DNA of 64,000 nucleotides, from contig NZ_RQJW01000015.1 of NCBI RefSeq assembly GCF_004028635.1, forward strand, positions 62,001 to 126,000. The letters are read 5' to 3'. Source of the DNA: Streptomyces cyaneus. GTDB lineage: Bacteria; Actinomycetota; Actinomycetes; Streptomycetales; Streptomycetaceae. Made by a program: the position numbers and the translations under genes. Under the pieces are notes generated by a model. That model saw nothing but the letters and a program-made list of their open reading frames with translations. It had not been told where the DNA came from and did not search any database. Of this stretch, positions 7,148 to 16,059 are shown one piece after another. Position 1 is the first letter of the stretch. Every line of letters starts with the position of its first letter.

Positions 7148-9391
7148 CTAACCCTGGCCGGCCACGAAGGAGGCCATCCGGGCCAGGGCGGAGTTCCAGT
7201 TGATCGTGTGCTCGTTCGTCGACCAGGACTGGATGTCGTCGATGTAGCAGAACTGGCCGACGCAGCCCTGGAGTTTGCTCTGTGCGTAGGGGTCCTGGAT
7301 GCTCGAGTTCGGCCCGCCGGCGAGCGTGCCGACCGGCGGGTTCGGCTGCTTCGGGTCGAGTTGGTGGGCGTACCAACGGGCGTGCTGGTTGCGGGAGTTG
7401 ACCTCCCCATAGCCGGTCACGTACGAGATGTTCAGCGCGTTGCGGCCGAGCAGGTAGTCCATGCTCTGCAGCGCACCGTCACGGTACTTCGAGGCGCCCG
7501 TGATGTCGTACGCGGTGGCGATCACGACGGCGTTGTGCAGGATCTGGTGGTTGGAGCCCCAGTCGTAGAGGTTGCCGGTCGGTGCGTAAGGCATGCCGTA
7601 CGCCTGTGACTTCAGGGTGGCCAGATAGCCGTCCGCGCCCTTGATCACGGACTGGCGCACCTTGTCCCGGCCCGGCAGCCGGCTCGGCACGGTCGCCAGG
7701 TCCAGCCGGGCCGCTGCCGCCGTCCTGGCCCAGTCGTAGCCGAGGGCACCGAAGATGTCGGCGGTGTGGACGGGCGAGTTCAGCACGTGGTCCGCGAATT
7801 CCCGCTCCCCCGTGGTGAGATACAGCTCGGCCGCCGCCCAGTAGAACTCGTCGGTGACGTTGTTGTCGGCGTAGGTGCCACCGCCGATGCCGTCGCTCTC
7901 GGAGGCGTACCGGTCGGGGTGCGCGAGCGCGGCAGTCCACGCCTTGCGGGCGGCGGCCAGCGTCTTCGCCGCGAACTCCTTGTCGTACGGCTCGTACAGG
8001 CGCGCCGCCTGCGCGGCCGTCGCGGCCAGGTTCAGGGTCGCCGCGGTGGACGGCGGGTGCAGTTCGCGCTTCTGCGGGTCGTCGCTCGGCAGCAGCGGCA
8101 GGCCCGTCCACTGCTCGTCGTGGATCTTGTGGTGCGCCATGCCGGCCAGCGGCTGCCCTGCGGGCACCTGCATCTTCAGCAGGAACTCCAGCTCCCAGCG
8201 GACCTCGTCGAGGATGTCCGGCACCTTGTTGCCGCTCTCCGGGATGGCGAGCGTGCCGTCGCCCAGCTTCTCCGACTCCCCGGTGCGGGCGAGCCGTTCG
8301 CGTTCGTAGGTGCTCAGCAGCTCCCACACGGAGATGCCGCCGTTGACGACGTACTTGCCGTGATCGCCGGCGTCGTACCAGCCGCCGGTGACGTCGAGGG
8401 TGTAGTCGCACACGCCCGGCTGGCAGGGCACGTTGCCATCACCCCGGTTGGGTGCGACGTCGACGTGTCCGGCGGGACGGGCGTAGCCCGGGCGCAGGTC
8501 GTCGCGGATCGCGATGCCGCTGCGCTGCGTGTAGTAGTACTTCAGGGCGTCCAGGCGCAGCCGCTCGTAGGCGGCCGTCCCGATGTCGAACGGGCGGCTC
8601 GCCTGCCCGTCGGCGACCAGCGTGAAGTCCTTGCCCTGCTTGCGGTAGGCACCGAAGTCGATCGAGTGGACGTTCTGCGCGGAGGAGGCGTCGGTTCCGC
8701 GCGGCACGGTCCAGCCGTGGGCGACCACGGCCCCGGACCCGTTCTTCAGCTGCCAGGGAAGCTTCTCACCGGCGCCGGTGACCAGCGTGGCGTTCTTCGG
8801 CCCGGCGGGCAGATAGGCGACCTGGTTCACGCGTACCCGCGGCCCGGTGTCGGGCTCGTAGACCTCGGGCGGGACGCCGCCCAGCAGCGAGGCGTCGTCC
8901 ATGCAGAAGCGCCACGCGTCCGCGCTGCCGCCGAGCTGGAAGGCGACCTGACCCTGCGGGGTGTCGACGGGTGAGGTGAAGGTGTACGCGTACGAGTTCC
9001 CGGAGACGCTCAGCTGAGGCTTCACCTCGAAGTAGGTGTCGTACGGCGCCGCCGACAGCCCGACGATCGCCCGCACGGTGTGCCCCTCGGGCGAGCCGTT
9101 GGCGGTGAAGGAGAACCGGTACGACTCACCCTTCACCAGGGCGATGTCGTTCTGGCCGACGCCCGCGTCCCAGGGGTTGGTGGTGCCGCCGGGGACGTTC
9201 GCGCAGAGCTGTCCGTCGGACAGGCCGGCGGTGACGTTGCTGGTCGTCCACCACGGGGCGGTGGTGGTGTCGAAGGTGCCGTTCTTCAGCTGCTCGACCT
9301 CCTCGGCGCCAGCCGGTGTGGCCGGGAGCGCGGTGAGGCCTGCGGCCAGCAGGGCCGTCAGAGTCAGCAGGGTGGTTCTGCGTCGTTTCAC
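7148..9391 (-). CDS. Secreted GH9 cellulase with N-terminal CBM and Ig-like domain
   Basis: 747 residues. Signal peptide MKRRRTTLLTLTALLAAGLT ending near AGA-EEV. Residues about 35-170 look like a CBM4/9 carbohydrate-binding domain (LKNGTFDTTTAPWW...CMDDASLLG). An Ig-like CelD N-terminal domain (about 185-275, VRVNQVAYLPAGPKNATLV) follows, then the GH9 (alpha/alpha)6 barrel. GH9 catalytic features are present: DVTGGWYDAGDHGKY near 339 (nucleophile Asp pair) and NEHTINWNSAL near 727 (acid Glu). The role is hydrolysis of beta-1,4-glucan outside the cell. A perfect CebR box 39 bases upstream of the start predicts repression released by cello-oligosaccharides. It lies downstream of the GH2 gene on the same strand, but a terminator separates them. 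Confidence 0.95.
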   Translation of the reverse strand: MKRRRTTLLTLTALLAAGLTALPATPAGAEEVEQLKNGTFDTTTAPWWTTSNVTAGLSDGQLCANVPGGTTNPWDAGVGQNDIALVKGESYRFSFTANGSPEGHTVRAIVGLSAAPYDTYFEVKPQLSVSGNSYAYTFTSPVDTPQGQVAFQLGGSADAWRFCMDDASLLGGVPPEVYEPDTGPRVRVNQVAYLPAGPKNATLVTGAGEKLPWQLKNGSGAVVAHGWTVPRGTDASSAQNVHSIDFGAYRKQGKDFTLVADGQASRPFDIGTAAYERLRLDALKYYYTQRSGIAIRDDLRPGYARPAGHVDVAPNRGDGNVPCQPGVCDYTLDVTGGWYDAGDHGKYVVNGGISVWELLSTYERERLARTGESEKLGDGTLAIPESGNKVPDILDEVRWELEFLLKMQVPAGQPLAGMAHHKIHDEQWTGLPLLPSDDPQKRELHPPSTAATLNLAATAAQAARLYEPYDKEFAAKTLAAARKAWTAALAHPDRYASESDGIGGGTYADNNVTDEFYWAAAELYLTTGEREFADHVLNSPVHTADIFGALGYDWARTAAAARLDLATVPSRLPGRDKVRQSVIKGADGYLATLKSQAYGMPYAPTGNLYDWGSNHQILHNAVVIATAYDITGASKYRDGALQSMDYLLGRNALNISYVTGYGEVNSRNQHARWYAHQLDPKQPNPPVGTLAGGPNSSIQDPYAQSKLQGCVGQFCYIDDIQSWSTNEHTINWNSALARMASFVAGQG

Positions 9392-9429
9392 GTCTGGGCT
9401 CCTCGGGTGAGGGGCGGGCTACGCTCGGG

Positions 9430-9443
9430 TGGGAGCGCTCCCA
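9430..9443 (-). promoter_or_regulatory. CebR operator
   Basis: TGGGAGCGCTCCCA, a perfect 14-bp palindrome identical to the CebR binding site known from Streptomyces cellobiose-uptake and cellulase genes. It lies 39-52 bases upstream of the GH9 cellulase start codon. The cebR gene itself is not in the window. Confidence 0.93.
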
Positions 9444-9566
9444 GAAGCGGACGCAGGCCATGCTTGTTGGCGACATGACACTACGTCAACGGTCCGGACG
9501 GTCTTGTTCGGCTGCGGCGCCGTCGTGGCTGGTCGCGCCCACGCGGCGGTAGCCGCATATCGAGAC

Positions 9567-9593
9567 AGCCCCGCGCCCCGAAGGGGCGCGGCT
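9567..9593 (-). terminator. Hairpin terminator of the GH2 gene
   Basis: CCGCGCCCC (9571-9579), loop GAA, GGGGCGCGG (9583-9591), extended by AGC/GCT across a one-base bulge. It lies about 28 bases after the GH2 stop codon. Stems of this AGCCCCGCGCCCC type are a common streptomycete intergenic terminator. It should insulate the cellulase promoter and its CebR site. Confidence 0.75.
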
Positions 9594-9620
9594 GAACCCG
9601 GCGTCCGGACCGTACGTGGC

Positions 9621-12600
9621 TCAGGTGGCCGGTGCCTCCAGCTTGCTGATGCGTATCGCCCCTCGGGACTCGCCCGGGTGGGCACTGGTCAGGGTCAGTC
9701 GCAGCCGGGAGCCTCGTACCGCGTCGAAGGTGATGATGGTCGGCGCGTCGGAGGCGGTGGCCCAGCCCACGGACGGGCCCTCTACCGGCACGTACCGTCG
9801 GCCGTCCCACACCTCGGCCACGACCGACGCGGGCAGCGTGTGCGTGGCATCCAGCGTGAAGGAGACCTCCACCCGGTCGATGGTCCGTGTCCGCCCGAAG
9901 TCCACGCAGACCCAGTCCTCCGCCCGGGCTCCGTCGAAGGCGGGCAGCAGGGCCGTGGCCGCCTTGAGGAAGCCGTTGGACCAGCCGGTGGCAGGGTTGC
10001 CGTCGAGCATGGCGGCCGGGAGGCTGTCCGGGCGGCCGGAGTAACTGGCGTCGGCGTAGGGGTAGCTCACGGGCGCCGGATAGTCGGGCTCGAACGCGGC
10101 GGCCGGGGTGAGCGCGGCCGACCGGGCGGGAGACGTCCGCACGGTCACGCTGCCCGCCCGCAGGCCCTCGGCCCGTGCGGTCACTTTCAGGGAGCCCGCC
10201 TTCGTACCGGACCGTACGATCGCCAGCGCCTTGCCGCAGAAGGCCGTACGCGTACTGGCCTGGTAGCGCTCGGCGCTCTCCTCCCGCCCGTTGTCGAGCC
10301 CGGCGAGCGAGCCGCCCGTCACCTCGAAGGAGATCAGGTCCTCGGCGTCGGGCACCACCACTCCCCGGGCGTCGACGACCTCGGCGGTCACGAAGAGAAG
10401 CGAACGGCCGTCGGCGGCAAGGGACTTACGGTCGGCCGTGAGCCGTACGGCCTTCGGCGCACCGGCTGTGCGCAGTACATCGGTGGCGACCACCTTGCCG
10501 CCCCTGCGGGCCACCGCCTTCAACTCCCCGGGCCTGTACGGAACTTTCCAGGTGAGGTGGAGTTTGCCCGCGCTGCCGTTCGGGCTGGTGTAGCTGCCGG
10601 GGTAGGGGCCGTCCGTGAAGGTCTTGTCGTCGCCGGTCGCCTCGGTCGTCTCCAGATAGGTCCGGCCGTCGACGGTCTTCTTGGTGTCGAACGTCCGGGT
10701 GCCGAGGGACTTTCCGTTGAGGAACAGCTCGACGGTGTCGACGTTGGAGTACGCCCATACCTCGACCGTGTCGCCCTCCTGGTGGTTCCAGGTCATCGGC
10801 AACAGGTGGACCATCGGCTCGCCGACCCACTGGCTGCGGAACAGGTGGTACATGTCCTTCGGGAAGCCGGCCGTGTCGACGGCGCCGAAGAAGGACGCCT
10901 TCACCGGGAACACGTCGTACGGCGTCGGCTCGCCGATGTAGTCGATGCCCGACCACAGGAACTGCCCGGCGAACCACTTCCGGTCCCGGTCCTTCTTGTG
11001 CCCGTACTCGCCGCTCATGGTCCAGGAGGCGAGGTTGTTGTCGTACGAGGAGGTGGCGCGCTTGCCCGGTGTGTGGTTCTCGCCGGTGTTGAGGCGCTCG
11101 GGCTCCTGGTAGGCGCCGCGTGTGGACGTCTCGGAGGACGACTCGGATTCGAAGAGGAAGAGGTGGGGATAGCGGGCATGCAGGGCGTCCACCGACTTGG
11201 CGGTGTTGTAGTTGAGGCCGAGGCCGTCCAACTTGGCCAGGATCAGATCGCCCGGTGAGCCCGGGGCGGGCACGCTGCGGTGGCGGTGGGAGCCGATGAC
11301 GATCGGGCGGGTGTCGTCGCAGGCCTTGATGGCGGCGATGAGCCGGTCGGCCATGGCGAGGCCGGAGGTCGAGGTGAACTCGGAGACCTCGTTGCCGATC
11401 GACCACACGAGGACGGCGGGCGAGTTACGGGCCGCCAGCACCATCTCGGTGACGTCCTTGTCGGCCCACTCATCGAAGAAGCGGCCGTAGTCGTAGCGCG
11501 TCTTGGGCGAGCGCCAGCAGTCGAAGGCCTCCACGAGCATCACGATGCCCATCTCCTCGCAGACCTGGATCATCTCCGGCGAGGGCGGGTTGTGGGAGGT
11601 GCGGAAGGCGTTGACGCCCATCGACTTCATGATGGTCATCTGCCGACGGATCGCGTCGATGCTGACGGCGGCGCCGAGGGCGCCCAGGTCGTGGTGGAGG
11701 TCGACGCCCTTGATCTTGCTGTGGACGCCGTTGAGGTGGAAGCCCTCGTCCGGGTCGAAGCGGAAGGTGCGGAAGCCGAAAGTGGTGCGGTAGGTGTCGG
11801 TGGTTCTGCCGCCGACGCGCAGTTCGGTCTTCAGGGTGTAGCGGTGGTGCGGGGTGTCGAAGTCCCACGACTTCGGGTCGCCGACGGTGAGTTCGTGGGT
11901 CTCGGTCGCCCTGTCGGTGACGGGGACCGTGGAGGACGTACGGGCGACGGTACGGCCGCCGGGATCGACGATCCGCGAGACGACCTCGACGTCCGTGCCA
12001 CCGCCGGAGGCGTTCACCACCGAGGTCCGCACCCGTACGACGCCCCGTTCCCCGGTGATCTCCGGCGTCGTGACGTACGTGCCCCAGCGCTCCACGTGCA
12101 CCGGCTCGGTGACGACGAGGCGGGCCTCGCGGTAGATGCCGCTGCCCGAGTACCAGCGGCTGCTGGGCAGGCGGTTCTGCACCTTGACCGCGAGCACGTT
12201 CTCGGTGCTGCCGTCGGTGTGCACGAGGTCGGTGAGGTCGAAGGCGAAGCCGGTGTAGCCGTAGGGGTGGCGGCCGACCTCCTTGCCGTTGCAGTAGACG
12301 TACGAGTCCATGTAGACGCCGTCGAACTCCACCGATATCCGCTTGCCCGCCAGGCCGGGCGGCAGGGTGAAGGCGAGGCGGTACCAGCCGAGGCCGCCGG
12401 GGAAGAAGCCGGTGCCGCTGGTGGTGCCGTGCTCGGTGGTCGGGGCGAACTCGATGCTCCAGTCGTGCGGCACCGCGACCTCACGCCAGCCCGAGTCGTC
12501 GTAGCCGGGCTCGGCGGCGCCCGCGTACGCGCCGGTCGGGTCGGTGAGGCCGCCCGGGTTCACCAGGGCGAAGCGCCAGCCGTCGCGCAGCGCGACCGTG

Positions 12601-12728
12601 CGGCGGCCGGATGAGGCACCGGTGGATTCGGTGGTCTCAGCGGCCCGTGCCGTCGAGGTGGTCAGCAGCGCTCCGGCCGCGGGGGCGGCCGTGGAGGCGA
12701 GCAGTAACGATCTTCGAGTGACTGTCAT
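9621..12728 (-). CDS. Secreted GH2-family glycoside hydrolase (beta-galactosidase-like) with C-terminal discoidin domain
   Basis: 1035 residues. The N-terminus MTVTRRSLLLASTAAPAAGA has twin arginines followed by RSLLLA, so Tat export is likely. Domains in order: jelly-roll sugar-binding domain (about 45-210, VPHDWSIEF, FDGVYMDSYVYCNG), Ig-like domain (about 220-325), TIM barrel (about 330-640) with acid/base Glu in WSIGNEVSEF near 444 and nucleophile Glu in FLFESESSSE near 526, then DUF4982/Ig-like domains, and a discoidin (F5/8 C) domain at the end (NPATGWSNG...WVCVDFGRTRTIDRVEV). Beta-galactosidase is the usual annotation, but plant-polysaccharide side-chain activities are equally possible. 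ATG with GGGAG seven bases upstream. The regulator gene at 12872 is divergent. Confidence 0.92.
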   Translation of the reverse strand: MTVTRRSLLLASTAAPAAGALLTTSTARAAETTESTGASSGRRTVALRDGWRFALVNPGGLTDPTGAYAGAAEPGYDDSGWREVAVPHDWSIEFAPTTEHGTTSGTGFFPGGLGWYRLAFTLPPGLAGKRISVEFDGVYMDSYVYCNGKEVGRHPYGYTGFAFDLTDLVHTDGSTENVLAVKVQNRLPSSRWYSGSGIYREARLVVTEPVHVERWGTYVTTPEITGERGVVRVRTSVVNASGGGTDVEVVSRIVDPGGRTVARTSSTVPVTDRATETHELTVGDPKSWDFDTPHHRYTLKTELRVGGRTTDTYRTTFGFRTFRFDPDEGFHLNGVHSKIKGVDLHHDLGALGAAVSIDAIRRQMTIMKSMGVNAFRTSHNPPSPEMIQVCEEMGIVMLVEAFDCWRSPKTRYDYGRFFDEWADKDVTEMVLAARNSPAVLVWSIGNEVSEFTSTSGLAMADRLIAAIKACDDTRPIVIGSHRHRSVPAPGSPGDLILAKLDGLGLNYNTAKSVDALHARYPHLFLFESESSSETSTRGAYQEPERLNTGENHTPGKRATSSYDNNLASWTMSGEYGHKKDRDRKWFAGQFLWSGIDYIGEPTPYDVFPVKASFFGAVDTAGFPKDMYHLFRSQWVGEPMVHLLPMTWNHQEGDTVEVWAYSNVDTVELFLNGKSLGTRTFDTKKTVDGRTYLETTEATGDDKTFTDGPYPGSYTSPNGSAGKLHLTWKVPYRPGELKAVARRGGKVVATDVLRTAGAPKAVRLTADRKSLAADGRSLLFVTAEVVDARGVVVPDAEDLISFEVTGGSLAGLDNGREESAERYQASTRTAFCGKALAIVRSGTKAGSLKVTARAEGLRAGSVTVRTSPARSAALTPAAAFEPDYPAPVSYPYADASYSGRPDSLPAAMLDGNPATGWSNGFLKAATALLPAFDGARAEDWVCVDFGRTRTIDRVEVSFTLDATHTLPASVVAEVWDGRRYVPVEGPSVGWATASDAPTIITFDAVRGSRLRLTLTSAHPGESRGAIRISKLEAPAT

Positions 12729-12871
12729 GTGCGGCTCTCCCTCATCAGGGCGCAGAAGTACTCACAACTGATCGCGAACAAACAGATTCTGACGGGGTGG
12801 CATGCCATACCGTCAAGGGTGCGCCTGGGAGTTCCGGGGTTTGTGCGCAGCCGACGCACTAGCCTGGAACG

Positions 12872-15256
12872 ATGAACCCGGAGTATCCGTTCGACGACGC
12901 CGCGACAGCCCGCGCCGTCATCGACGACGACGGCAATCTCGTCGAGTGGAACGCCGGGGCCGAACGGCTGCTGGGCCACCGGGCCGCCGAGGTCCTGGGG
13001 CGCCCGGCCGTGGATCTGCTGGCCGGTGCGGGGGAAAGCGGATCCGTCGCGCCTGAAGGCGACCGCTGGGACGGCGTCGTCACCCTGCGCCATCGCGACG
13101 GCGGCGCGGTGCCCGTGTGGCTGCTCGCCCACCGTGTCCGGCCGGGCGTCGACGGCCCCGACCGCTGGCTCGTGGTCACGCCCCTCGAAGGGGACGGCCC
13201 GCGTGCGCCCGACGACCCGCTCGACCACGTCGGTCTCCTCGACTCCCCCTGTGCCATCGCGATCTACGACGAGCGGCTCCGTCTGCGCCGGATCAACACC
13301 GTCATGGCGGAGGTCCTCAGGCTCTCCGAGGAGCATGTGCGCGGGCTGCGGGCGCCCGAACTGAGCGGCAGAGCCCAGAGCACGGACATCGAGCAGTACC
13401 TCCTGCGCGTGCTCACCACGGGCCGGGGCACCGACGTACGCACATACCTTCCGGTCGGTGGGGACAGAACGTACGCCTGGCTGGCCCGCATGGCCCCGAT
13501 CACCGACAGCAAGGGGCGGGTGCGCGGCGTGTCCGTCGCCGCGCACGACTTCACGGAGCAGTACCTGGCCCGGGAGCGGCTGCAGCTGGTGAACGAGGCC
13601 AGCGTCCGCATCGGCACCACCCTGGAGGTCATCCGGACGGCCGAGGAGCTGGCGGAGATCTGTGTCCCCGCCCTCGCCGACTTCGTGAGCGTCGACCTGC
13701 TGGACCCTGCGGAGCACGGGGGCGAGTCGCCCACCGGCCGACTGACCGCCCCGATCAGCCTGCGCCGGGCCGCCCACCGATCCGTCCACCCGGGCAACCC
13801 CGAAGCCGTGGCCGAGCCGGGACATGCGGACGTGTATCCCACCCCGTCGCCCCAGGCCGACGCACTGCTGGCGGGGCACACCATCGTGGCCTCGACGTCG
13901 ACCGGCGACCTCGCCCAGTGGCTCGCCTGGGACCCGGTACGCGCCGAGCGGATCAAGGAGTACGGCATCCACGCGACGATGTCCGTACCGATCCGGGCCC
14001 GCGGCACCACCCTCGGCGTCGCCGTGCTCACCCGGTTCGAGAACCCCGACCACTTCACCCCGGACGACGTGCTGCTGGCCGAGGAGATCACGGCGCGCGC
14101 GGCCGTGTGCATCGACAACGCCCGCCGCTACTCCCGCGAACGCGAGACCGCCCTCGCCCTGCAACGCAGCCTGCTGCCCCGGTCCCTGCCGCGCACCGCG
14201 GCGCTCGATGCGGCGTCCCGGTATCTCCCGGCGGCCCGGTCGGGGGTGGGCGGCGACTGGTTCGATGTGATCCCGCTGTCCGGGATGCGGGTGGCGATGG
14301 TCGTCGGGGACGTCGTCGGCCACGGCGTCCAGGCGTCGGCCACCATGGGCCGGCTGCGCACGGCGGTGCGCACTCTGGCCGACATCGACCTCGCTCCCGA
14401 CGAACTGCTCACCCACCTCGACGACCTGGTCGTACGCCTCTCCGAGGAGGCGGGCACCGACGGCAGCCCCGGCGAGGTCGGCGCCACCTGCCTGTACGCG
14501 GTGTACGACCCGGTCTCCCGGCGCTGCACGCTGGCCCGGGCCGGACACCCCTCGCCCGTCATGGTCCCGCCGGGCGGCGAGCCGGAGGAGATCGAGCTGC
14601 CCGCCGGGCCACCGCTGGGCCTGGGCGGGCTGCCGTTCGAGTCCGCCGAGCTCGAACTGCGCGAGGGCACCGTGCTCTCCCTCTACACCGACGGCCTGAT
14701 CGAGAGCCGCGACCGCGACGTCGACGCCGGTCATGCGCTGCTCCGCGAGGCGCTGTCGGCGTCCTCCGAGTCGCTGGACGAGACCTGCGACCACATCCTG
14801 CACGCCCTCCTGCCGCCGGCCGGCGCCGCCGACGACGTGGCCCTGCTGCTGGCCCGCACCCAGGGACTGCCCTCCTCGCAGGTCGCGACCTGGCACATCC
14901 CGGCCGACCCGGCGCTCGTCGCGCCCATCCGCAAGCAGGTCATGGAGCAGCTCGACCACTGGAATCTGAGCGAGGCGTCGTTCACGGCCGAGTTGGTGGT
15001 GAGTGAGCTGGTGACGAACGCCATCCGCTATGGCACACCCGGCATCCGCCTCCGGCTGATCCACGACGCGGCCACGCTCATCTGCGAGGTTTCCGACACC
15101 AGCCACACGGCACCGCATCTGCGCCGCGCCAAGATCTTCGACGAAGGCGGCCGCGGGCTACTGCTGGTCGCTCAACTGACCCAGCGCTGGGGCAGCCGGC
15201 ACACGACCGACGGCAAGACGATCTGGGCGGAGATCGGGCTCCTGGGCGAGGAGTGA
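12872..15256 (+). CDS. PAS-PAS-GAF-SpoIIE phosphatase with C-terminal anti-sigma-like kinase domain
   Basis: 794 residues. Two PAS sensor domains (about 10-100, IDDDGNLVEWNAGAERLLGH; and about 118-235, ending in the PAC-like VRGVSVAAHDFTEQ), a GAF domain (about 248-425), a PP2C/SpoIIE phosphatase (about 450-660, metal-binding Asp in GGDWFDVIPL and VGDVVGHG), and a HATPase domain (about 680-790, N-box ELVTNAIRYG, G-box DEGGRGLLL). The architecture is that of streptomycete switch proteins that dephosphorylate STAS anti-anti-sigma factors and act as RsbW-like kinases in one chain. Cytoplasmic; no membrane segment. A STAS protein is at 49927 but is far away. Its TGA overlaps a GTG of the lipoprotein frame. 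Confidence 0.93.
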   Translation: MNPEYPFDDAATARAVIDDDGNLVEWNAGAERLLGHRAAEVLGRPAVDLLAGAGESGSVAPEGDRWDGVVTLRHRDGGAVPVWLLAHRVRPGVDGPDRWLVVTPLEGDGPRAPDDPLDHVGLLDSPCAIAIYDERLRLRRINTVMAEVLRLSEEHVRGLRAPELSGRAQSTDIEQYLLRVLTTGRGTDVRTYLPVGGDRTYAWLARMAPITDSKGRVRGVSVAAHDFTEQYLARERLQLVNEASVRIGTTLEVIRTAEELAEICVPALADFVSVDLLDPAEHGGESPTGRLTAPISLRRAAHRSVHPGNPEAVAEPGHADVYPTPSPQADALLAGHTIVASTSTGDLAQWLAWDPVRAERIKEYGIHATMSVPIRARGTTLGVAVLTRFENPDHFTPDDVLLAEEITARAAVCIDNARRYSRERETALALQRSLLPRSLPRTAALDAASRYLPAARSGVGGDWFDVIPLSGMRVAMVVGDVVGHGVQASATMGRLRTAVRTLADIDLAPDELLTHLDDLVVRLSEEAGTDGSPGEVGATCLYAVYDPVSRRCTLARAGHPSPVMVPPGGEPEEIELPAGPPLGLGGLPFESAELELREGTVLSLYTDGLIESRDRDVDAGHALLREALSASSESLDETCDHILHALLPPAGAADDVALLLARTQGLPSSQVATWHIPADPALVAPIRKQVMEQLDHWNLSEASFTAELVVSELVTNAIRYGTPGIRLRLIHDAATLICEVSDTSHTAPHLRRAKIFDEGGRGLLLVAQLTQRWGSRHTTDGKTIWAEIGLLGEE

Positions 15257-15312
15257 GTACTCGGCTGCAAATCATCGAGTACTCGGCGGCAAAACGGGGA
15301 TTCGTCACAGAC

Positions 15313-15969
15313 ATGGGACGTGCACGCGCATTCCACTCTTTACACCGAGCGACTCCCCTGGTGACCGCCGTCGCGCTACTGGGCCTGCTGGCCGCCTGCG
15401 ACAACGGCGCCGACTCATCGGGCGCCGTACAGACATCGGCCGGTACGAGCAGCCGTACGACCGAACCAGGCACACCTGGTACCGGTACCCCCGCGACCGA
15501 GCCGGCCACGACCGGCACCGGCAGCCCGGCACCCGAGCCGACCGCCTCCAGCACGCGGTGCCACACCTCCGAGCTGCGCGCGTCCATCGGCCGCCCCAGC
15601 CCGGGGGCCGGACAGCGGAACTTCCCGATCGTGCTGACCAACACGGCCGACCGGACCTGCACCGTGCGCGGCTATCCGGGTGCCGCCTTCGTCGACGCGT
15701 CCGGCAAGCAGCTCGGCCCGGACCCGAAGCGCTCCCCCGACACGCCCGAGACCGTCACGCTGGCCCCCGGCCGCAGCGCCTGGGCCGGGCTGACCTTCGC
15801 GAGCCCCGAGATCAGCGGGGCCCGTACGGCCACGCCCGAGGCGCTGCTCGTGACGGCGCCGGACGAGCGGGATGCGCTCAAGGTGGCGTGGACGGCCGGT
15901 GAGGTGCCCGTGGCCGGAAACGAGTCCTCGGTCTTCCTGACCGTGGTCCAGCCCGGCACGGGTGGTTGA
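15313..15969 (+). CDS. DUF4232 lipoprotein
   Basis: 218 residues from ATG at 15313. A GTG at 15253 overlapping the upstream stop is in frame but gives an odd hydrophilic lead and has no spaced ribosome site. The signal HRATPLVTAVALLGLLAAC is a lipobox; Cys would be lipidated and the protein held on the outer face of the membrane. A Thr/Pro/Gly-rich linker (SSRTTEPGTPGTGTPATEP) leads to a DUF4232 domain with Cys pairs (RCHTSEL...NTADRTCTVRGYPGAAFVD). The domain is common in actinobacterial surface lipoproteins and has no known activity. It probably shares a transcript with the phosphatase gene. Confidence 0.8.
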   Translation: MGRARAFHSLHRATPLVTAVALLGLLAACDNGADSSGAVQTSAGTSSRTTEPGTPGTGTPATEPATTGTGSPAPEPTASSTRCHTSELRASIGRPSPGAGQRNFPIVLTNTADRTCTVRGYPGAAFVDASGKQLGPDPKRSPDTPETVTLAPGRSAWAGLTFASPEISGARTATPEALLVTAPDERDALKVAWTAGEVPVAGNESSVFLTVVQPGTGG

Positions 15970-16059
15970 TCCCTCCCGGCCAGGGGTGCTCACAGGGCTC
16001 TTACCGCAGCCTGTTTTCATGTGCGGGCACCTCTTCGATCACGTCATGAAGGACCCGCT

